DNA from: an uncultured Pelagibacteraceae bacterium
GTDB taxonomy: Bacteria; Pseudomonadota; Alphaproteobacteria; Pelagibacterales; Pelagibacteraceae
Direction: 5' to 3'
Assembly: GCA_902560625.1 (NCBI GenBank)
Contig: CACEMD010000001.1
Span: 154,344 to 218,343, forward strand
Length of the DNA: 64,000 nucleotides
Shown: one piece after another, positions 59,509 to 64,000 of the stretch
How positions within the stretch are numbered: the stretch's first letter is position 1
Layout: every line of letters starts with the position of its first letter
Program-made: the position numbers and the translations under genes
The notes under the pieces: generated by a model
Seen by the model: only the letters and a program-made list of their open reading frames with translations
What the model was told of the DNA's origin: nothing
The model's database searches: none

Positions 59509-61106
59509 GCAAAGAAAAACTGTATATATTCGATACTACACTTAGAGATGGAGCCCAAACCCAAGGTGTACATTTTTCATTAGATGAAAAGATCAAGATT
59601 GCTCATGCATTAGATAATCTGGGGGTAGATTATATCGAAGGAGGTTGGCCAGGTGCAAATCCAACAGATACACAATTTTTTCAAAAAAAACTTAAACTTA
59701 AAAATTCAAGCTTCACAGCATTTGGTATGACCAAAAAATCAGGACGAAGTGCTGAAAATGATCCAGGCTTATCTGCAATTTTAAATTCTAATACTAATTC
59801 CGTTTGTTTAGTTGGTAAATCTTGGGATTTTCATGTTGACGTAGCTTTAGGAATTACAAATGAAGAAAACTTAGAAAATATAAGTGAAACAACCAAACAT
59901 TTTGTCAAAAATAAAAAAGAATTTATGTTTGATGCAGAACATTTTTTTGATGGTTATAAAGCAAATCCAAAATACGCATTGAAGTGTATAAAGGCAGCCT
60001 ATGATAATGGAGCGAGATGGATTATTTTATGCGACACTAATGGTGGAACTTTACCACATGAGGTTTCAAAAATTGTAAAAGAAGTTTCAGAACATGTACC
60101 TGGGAATAATTTAGGAATTCATGCACACAATGATACAGGTAATGCGGTTGCTAACTCTATTGCAGCAGTTTTATCTGGAGCTAGACAAGTTCAAGGAACA
60201 ATTAATGGACTAGGAGAGAGATGTGGAAATGCTAATTTGATGTCATTAATACCAACATTTTATCTTAAAAAAGAATTTCATGACTCATTCGAAATTAGCA
60301 TAAAAGAAAAAAACATTAAAAATATAACTCAATGCTCTAGGTTGTTAGATGAAATCCTAAATAGAAAACCAAACAAACATCTGCCTTATGTTGGAGCAGC
60401 TGCTTTTTCTCACAAAGGGGGCTTACATGTGTCAGCTGTGCAAAAAGATCCAAAAACCTATGAACATATTAATCCAGCAGAGGTTGGTAATACAAGAAAT
60501 ATTGTTGTTTCGGATCAGTCAGGTAGATCAAATATTTTATCAAGACTTAAGACTATAGGAATCGAAATTCAAGAAAACGATGAAAAAATTAAAAAACTTT
60601 TAGAGGAAGTTAAGGATAGAGAATTCATTGGTTATAGTTATGATGGTGCTGACGCATCATTTGAATTATTAGCTAGAAGAGCAATGGGTGAAATTCCAAG
60701 ATATATTTCAATTAAAGAATACGATGTTTCAGTTACTAAGGATGATAAAGAAAATATTATATCAAGAGCAAAAGCAAATCTAGAGGTTGACGGTGAAAAA
60801 ATTGTCTGTGAAGGAGAGGGAAATGGACCCGTACATGCTTTAGACAATGCAATAAGAAAAAATGTAGACAAAATTGGCAAATACTCCAAATATTTAAAAG
60901 ACTTAAAATTGGTAGATTATAAAGTAAGAATTTTAAATACAGGAACAGAGGCAGTTACGAGAGTGTCAATTGAAAGCACTGACTCAGAGGGTAAAAATTG
61001 GTTTACAATTGGGGTGTCAGCAAACATTATTGATGCATCATTTAAAGCTTTAATAGATAGTTTGGACTATAAACTATTTAAGGATAATGCTCCTGCGAGT
61101 AGTTAA
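59505..61106 (+). CDS. cimA: (R)-citramalate synthase
   Basis: A 533-residue enzyme of the LeuA/CimA family: YIFDTTLRDGAQTQGVHFSL catalytic start, DYIEGGWPGANPTDTQFF (specific for citramalate synthases of this type), LGIHAHNDTGNAVANS, the zinc and substrate region, and a C-terminal regulatory domain (about residues 380-533, LDNAIRKNV, YKVRILNTGTEAVTRV). It condenses pyruvate with acetyl-CoA for isoleucine synthesis without threonine. Pyruvate from the nearby Suy and Prp genes could feed it. It ends one base into trmJ. Confidence 0.9.
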   Translation: MSKEKLYIFDTTLRDGAQTQGVHFSLDEKIKIAHALDNLGVDYIEGGWPGANPTDTQFFQKKLKLKNSSFTAFGMTKKSGRSAENDPGLSAILNSNTNSVCLVGKSWDFHVDVALGITNEENLENISETTKHFVKNKKEFMFDAEHFFDGYKANPKYALKCIKAAYDNGARWIILCDTNGGTLPHEVSKIVKEVSEHVPGNNLGIHAHNDTGNAVANSIAAVLSGARQVQGTINGLGERCGNANLMSLIPTFYLKKEFHDSFEISIKEKNIKNITQCSRLLDEILNRKPNKHLPYVGAAAFSHKGGLHVSAVQKDPKTYEHINPAEVGNTRNIVVSDQSGRSNILSRLKTIGIEIQENDEKIKKLLEEVKDREFIGYSYDGADASFELLARRAMGEIPRYISIKEYDVSVTKDDKENIISRAKANLEVDGEKIVCEGEGNGPVHALDNAIRKNVDKIGKYSKYLKDLKLVDYKVRILNTGTEAVTRVSIESTDSEGKNWFTIGVSANIIDASFKALIDSLDYKLFKDNAPASS

Positions 61107-61819
61107 TGTCTTTCTCAAATATTTCATTTATTCTAAACAAACCACAACTATCTGAAAATATAGGAGCTTGTGCTAGAGCTATTAAAAATTTTAATTTTAA
61201 TAAATTATTAGTAATTAATCCAAAACCTGTATTTCCAAATGATAAAATTATTGCAACATCTGTTGGAGCTAATGAAATTATTAAAAATTGTAAAGTTTTT
61301 GAAAATTTAGAGTCCTCAATTAAAAAAATTGATTATCTTGTCGCTACATCAGCAAGATTTCGCAACAAAAATATTAAACATATTGACTTAAGTGATTTAT
61401 CTAAATTAGATTTTAACAGGAGAATAGGTTTTCTTTTTGGATCAGAAGCATCTGGTCTTTCAAATAGTGAAATAATATATGCTAACTGCACTATGCAAAT
61501 ACCCTCAAATCCCAATTTTAAGTCGCTTAATTTATCACATAGTGTAATTATTGTAGCTCATATAGTTTCGAGTTTAATTAAATTAAAAAAAATAAGATAT
61601 AAAAAATCAAAAAAAGTCAGATCAGCTTCAAAGAAAGAAATCCAGTCCATGGTAAATTTATGTATACAGAAATTAGAAAGTAAAAATTTTTTTGGACAAA
61701 GTGAAAAGAAACCCATTATGTTAGAAAATCTTAAAAACATTTTTTATAAAATGGAACTTTCAGAAAAAGAAACGCGCATATTATCAAGTGTATTTGCAAA
61801 TCTTGCAAAAAAAGGTTGA
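61106..61819 (+). CDS. trmJ: TrmH/SpoU-family RNA methyltransferase (TrmJ-like)
   Basis: A 237-residue SPOUT methyltransferase. Motif 1 ISFILNKPQLSENIGACARA, motif 2 IGFLFGSEASGLSNSEI and motif 3 FKSLNLSHSVIIVAHIV form the knotted SAM site. The length with a C-terminal helical extension fits TrmJ, which 2'-O-methylates position 32 of tRNAs. Other SpoU members cannot be excluded. It overlaps cimA by one base. Confidence 0.83.
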   Translation: MSFSNISFILNKPQLSENIGACARAIKNFNFNKLLVINPKPVFPNDKIIATSVGANEIIKNCKVFENLESSIKKIDYLVATSARFRNKNIKHIDLSDLSKLDFNRRIGFLFGSEASGLSNSEIIYANCTMQIPSNPNFKSLNLSHSVIIVAHIVSSLIKLKKIRYKKSKKVRSASKKEIQSMVNLCIQKLESKNFFGQSEKKPIMLENLKNIFYKMELSEKETRILSSVFANLAKKG

Positions 61820-61859
61820 TTGACAAAATTATGCTTAAGTTTATAAAACGAATTATTAA

Positions 61860-62477
61860 ATGACAAAAAGATTAAACTCTAAACATAAAGTTGATAGAAG
61901 ACTTAAGGTAAACCTTTGGGGAAGACCCAAAAGTCCTTTTAACACTAGAGCTTATCCACCAGGACAGCACGGCGCATCAAAATCTTCTAAACCTTCTGAC
62001 TATGGAATTCAATTGCAAGCAAAACAAAAATTAAAGTCATATTATGGAAATATGAATGAGAGACAATTTAGAAATACATATAAAAAAGCTATAATGAAAA
62101 AAGGTGATACAGCTGAAAATTTAATAGGTCTGTTAGAAAGAAGATTAGATGCAGTTATTTATAGAGCTAAACTTTCAAATACTATTTTTTCATCTAGACA
62201 GTTAATAAATCATGGACATGTAAAAGTTAATGGAAAAAAAGTAAATATATCTAGTTACCAACTTAAAGAGGAAGATACAGTTGAGATCAGAGATAAATCA
62301 AAACAATTGCCTTTAATAGATATAGCTTTAGCAAATAAAGAAAGAGAAATCCCGGAATACATCCAGCTAGATGAAAAAAATAAGAAAGTTAAATTTGTAA
62401 GAATTCCAAAATTTGAGGAAGTTCCTTACCCAGTTGTTATGGAACCAAATCTAGTTATTGAGTATTATTCAAGATAA
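61860..62477 (+). CDS. rpsD: 30S ribosomal protein S4
   Basis: A 205-residue S4. HKVDRRLKVNLWGRPKSPF, the conserved YPPGQHGASK, RQFRNTYKKA, and the S4 RNA-binding domain LERRLDAVIYRAKLSNTIFSSRQLINHGHVKVNG are clear. It binds 16S rRNA and starts small-subunit assembly. It is outside any ribosomal protein cluster, as in other alphaproteobacteria. The upstream 40 bases carry an A+T-rich leader without an obvious ribosome site. Confidence 0.97.
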   Translation: MTKRLNSKHKVDRRLKVNLWGRPKSPFNTRAYPPGQHGASKSSKPSDYGIQLQAKQKLKSYYGNMNERQFRNTYKKAIMKKGDTAENLIGLLERRLDAVIYRAKLSNTIFSSRQLINHGHVKVNGKKVNISSYQLKEEDTVEIRDKSKQLPLIDIALANKEREIPEYIQLDEKNKKVKFVRIPKFEEVPYPVVMEPNLVIEYYSR

Positions 62478-62515
62478 GTCGTTTTAATAATTATAAAAAA
62501 ATGTAAAATAGTGCC

Positions 62516-64000
62516 ATGCATAACCGCATAAACATTATTTTTTATACTTTACTTACAGTATATTTATTTGTCGGAATAATTCTTTCTATCAACACTGCTA
62601 TTTCGTTTGATGAATTTCATGAACAAAGGACATGGGAAGTAAATATAAAAGCAATAAAAAGTTTTTTCGTTGATAATAATGGATATGAAGAATTGCTTGT
62701 TTATAAAGATAGATATTTTGGTATTGCATTTCATTTATTAACTCAGCCAATTCAATTTTTAACTTTTGATTTTGTTGGCGAAATAAACAAAATATCAGAT
62801 GAATATGCATATTTAGTATCTAGACATATATCTTTTTTTTTGATTTTTACTTTGTCTGGAATTTTTTTTTATAAAATTTGTTTTAAAATTTCAAACAATT
62901 ATTATTTTTCTATTTTAGGATCAACTATTTATCTATTATATCCATATCTTTTTGGCCATGCTCTTATGAATACAAAAGATATTCCATTATTATCTTTATG
63001 GTTAATTTGTACCTATTTATCTTTATCTATTTTTGAAAATTATTTAGAAAATGAAAAATTTGATATCAAAAAAATTATTTTATTATCCTTTTTAACATGT
63101 TTTTTAATAAGTATAAGATTAGTAGGGGCTTTAATATTTATACAGTACCTAATCTCATTATTCATAACTCTTGACTTAAAAAAAATAAATTTATCGCAAT
63201 TCTTGCTTAAAAATTTTAAAATATTAGCACTATTTTCGAGTTTGTTTTTTTTATTTTTATATTCCTTAAATCCAATTTTATGGAAAAATCCTCTAGAACT
63301 AATAAATGGTTTTTTATGGTTTAGTAAATATAAATTTGCTGTGTGTACACTTACTTTGGGGGACTGTATGTACTCGTTAAATATAACATATAAATACTAT
63401 TTTATTTGGCTATTTTTTAAATTGCCTATTCTAATATTACTTGGTTTTATACTTTTTCCTTTCTTAGAAAATAAATTATTTGCCGATAAAAAAACAAAGT
63501 TGTATTACCTAAGTCTTTTAATCACTTTTTTATCTATACTGTTACTATTAATTCTTATGAGAGTAGCAATTTATGATGAATTGAGACATATAATGTTTCT
63601 AATTCCATTAATATTTATTATTTCTTTATTTAATATTTATAAATTTAATAACAAATTTTTTTATATTATATCTTCTTTTGTAATATTTATTTTTGTTGCA
63701 GAAAATTTTAAATTAAATCCCTATCAATATACTTGGTTAAATAATTTTGCACGTTTTACAAATATACAAAAAAACTTCGAATTGGATTATTGGGGACTAA
63801 GTAGAAAAAACTTAGAAAATAATATTTTAAAAATATCTAAAGAGAAAAAAATAGACCCCTCAATATGTGTTTATGGAAGTATTTATAATGGCGCATATCT
63901 TAAAGAGTATGGTTTCACATGCTTTAAAGGGTATTCGTCAATAGATGAACCTGTAGACAGACCATATTTTGCTTATCAAAATACTAGAAATCTAAAAAGA
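62516..64000 (+). CDS. Integral membrane GT-C-like glycosyltransferase, 3'-truncated by the window
   Basis: The frame from ATG 62516 stays open to the window edge (495 codons), so the end lies outside. The protein is strongly hydrophobic with about ten spans from residue 8 on (LLTVYLFVGIILSI). After the first span come acidic residues in AISFDEFHEQRTWE, as in ArnT/PMT-type GT-C enzymes where an Asp or Glu sits in the first periplasmic loop, and MNTKDIPLLSLWLICTYL is like their second helix pair. It likely transfers a lipid-linked sugar on the periplasmic side. The DNA is among the most A+T-rich in the window, consistent with a variable surface-glycan locus beginning here. Confidence 0.65.
   Translation, partial: MHNRINIIFYTLLTVYLFVGIILSINTAISFDEFHEQRTWEVNIKAIKSFFVDNNGYEELLVYKDRYFGIAFHLLTQPIQFLTFDFVGEINKISDEYAYLVSRHISFFLIFTLSGIFFYKICFKISNNYYFSILGSTIYLLYPYLFGHALMNTKDIPLLSLWLICTYLSLSIFENYLENEKFDIKKIILLSFLTCFLISIRLVGALIFIQYLISLFITLDLKKINLSQFLLKNFKILALFSSLFFLFLYSLNPILWKNPLELINGFLWFSKYKFAVCTLTLGDCMYSLNITYKYYFIWLFFKLPILILLGFILFPFLENKLFADKKTKLYYLSLLITFLSILLLLILMRVAIYDELRHIMFLIPLIFIISLFNIYKFNNKFFYIISSFVIFIFVAENFKLNPYQYTWLNNFARFTNIQKNFELDYWGLSRKNLENNILKISKEKKIDPSICVYGSIYNGAYLKEYGFTCFKGYSSIDEPVDRPYFAYQNTRNLKR

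Noticed and set aside
62598..62810. A minus-strand 70-codon frame near the right end
   Set aside because: It is the reverse of the truncated membrane glycosyltransferase, whose forward frame is open to the edge and gives a coherent multi-span protein.
1..64000. CRISPR arrays, insertion sequences, toxin-antitoxin pairs or phage genes
   Set aside because: No regularly spaced repeats, transposase or phage motifs were found; repeated A and T runs reflect base composition only.

Overview
The window is about 64 kb of strongly A+T-rich, gene-dense bacterial DNA. It has almost no spacer, many 1-8 base gene overlaps, and convergent genes that share stop codons. The gene set points to a streamlined marine alphaproteobacterium of the SAR11 (Pelagibacterales) type: aprBA with aprM, Xsc, TRAP and ABC solute uptake, a methylcitrate operon, a GTTC-N7-GTTC LexA-like box, and citramalate synthase. 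This assignment rests on family recognition and gene content; no search was run. No rRNA, insertion sequence, CRISPR array, phage gene or replication origin was seen.

Layout. 1-2.3 kb: a chorismate-using trio (5'-truncated component I, glutamine amidotransferase, class IV aminotransferase). 2.4-11.7 kb: an organosulfur block with aprM-aprB-aprA, two small unknown genes, a TauE exporter, a YeiH-family membrane protein, suyAB and xsc. Together these predict sulfonate desulfonation plus oxidation or export of the sulfite released. 11.7-13.9 kb: peroxiredoxin, MsrB, GMP reductase. 14-21.2 kb: a surface-polysaccharide patch with an 848-residue three-domain sugar enzyme, glycosyltransferases, a sulfotransferase boxed between two identical tRNA-Met genes, and rfbA/rfbB. 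21.2-25.7 kb: apt, mtnP, mtnA, a small membrane gene, a FucA-like aldolase and a SpeD-SpeE fusion. This is a compact polyamine and methylthioadenosine unit. 25.8-28 kb: an amino-acid-type ABC transporter with no ATPase gene beside it.

28-35.8 kb: mixed short operons (DUF6165, GT9 and GT4 glycosyltransferases, thioredoxin-like protein, gamma-carbonic-anhydrase-like protein, MFS permease, omega subunit). 35.8-41.3 kb: CoA transferase, TRAP transporter and malonyl-CoA decarboxylase, best read as a malonate or related dicarboxylate module. 41.3-44.9 kb: dusA, a second TauE, DUF2061, phosphomannomutase. 45-48.6 kb: nrdAB behind a promoter with LexA-like and NrdR-like sites, then an FkbM methyltransferase. 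48.6-52.1 kb: methylcitrate cycle prpD-prpB-prpC. 52.1-62.5 kb: housekeeping (LysE exporter, phosphoglycolate phosphatase, acetyltransferase half of GlmU, glmS, class II DAHP synthase, nadE, cysS, cimA, trmJ, rpsD). 62.5-64 kb: a membrane GT-C-like protein cut by the window end.

The most interesting points are the tri-domain sugar enzyme with the tRNA-bounded sulfotransferase cassette, the polyamine/MTA recycling unit that carries an unknown membrane protein, the malonate module, the stand-alone GlmU acetyltransferase half, and two terminator-like hairpins whose eight-U tract runs directly into the next AUG. No intergenic stretch exceeds 300 bases.
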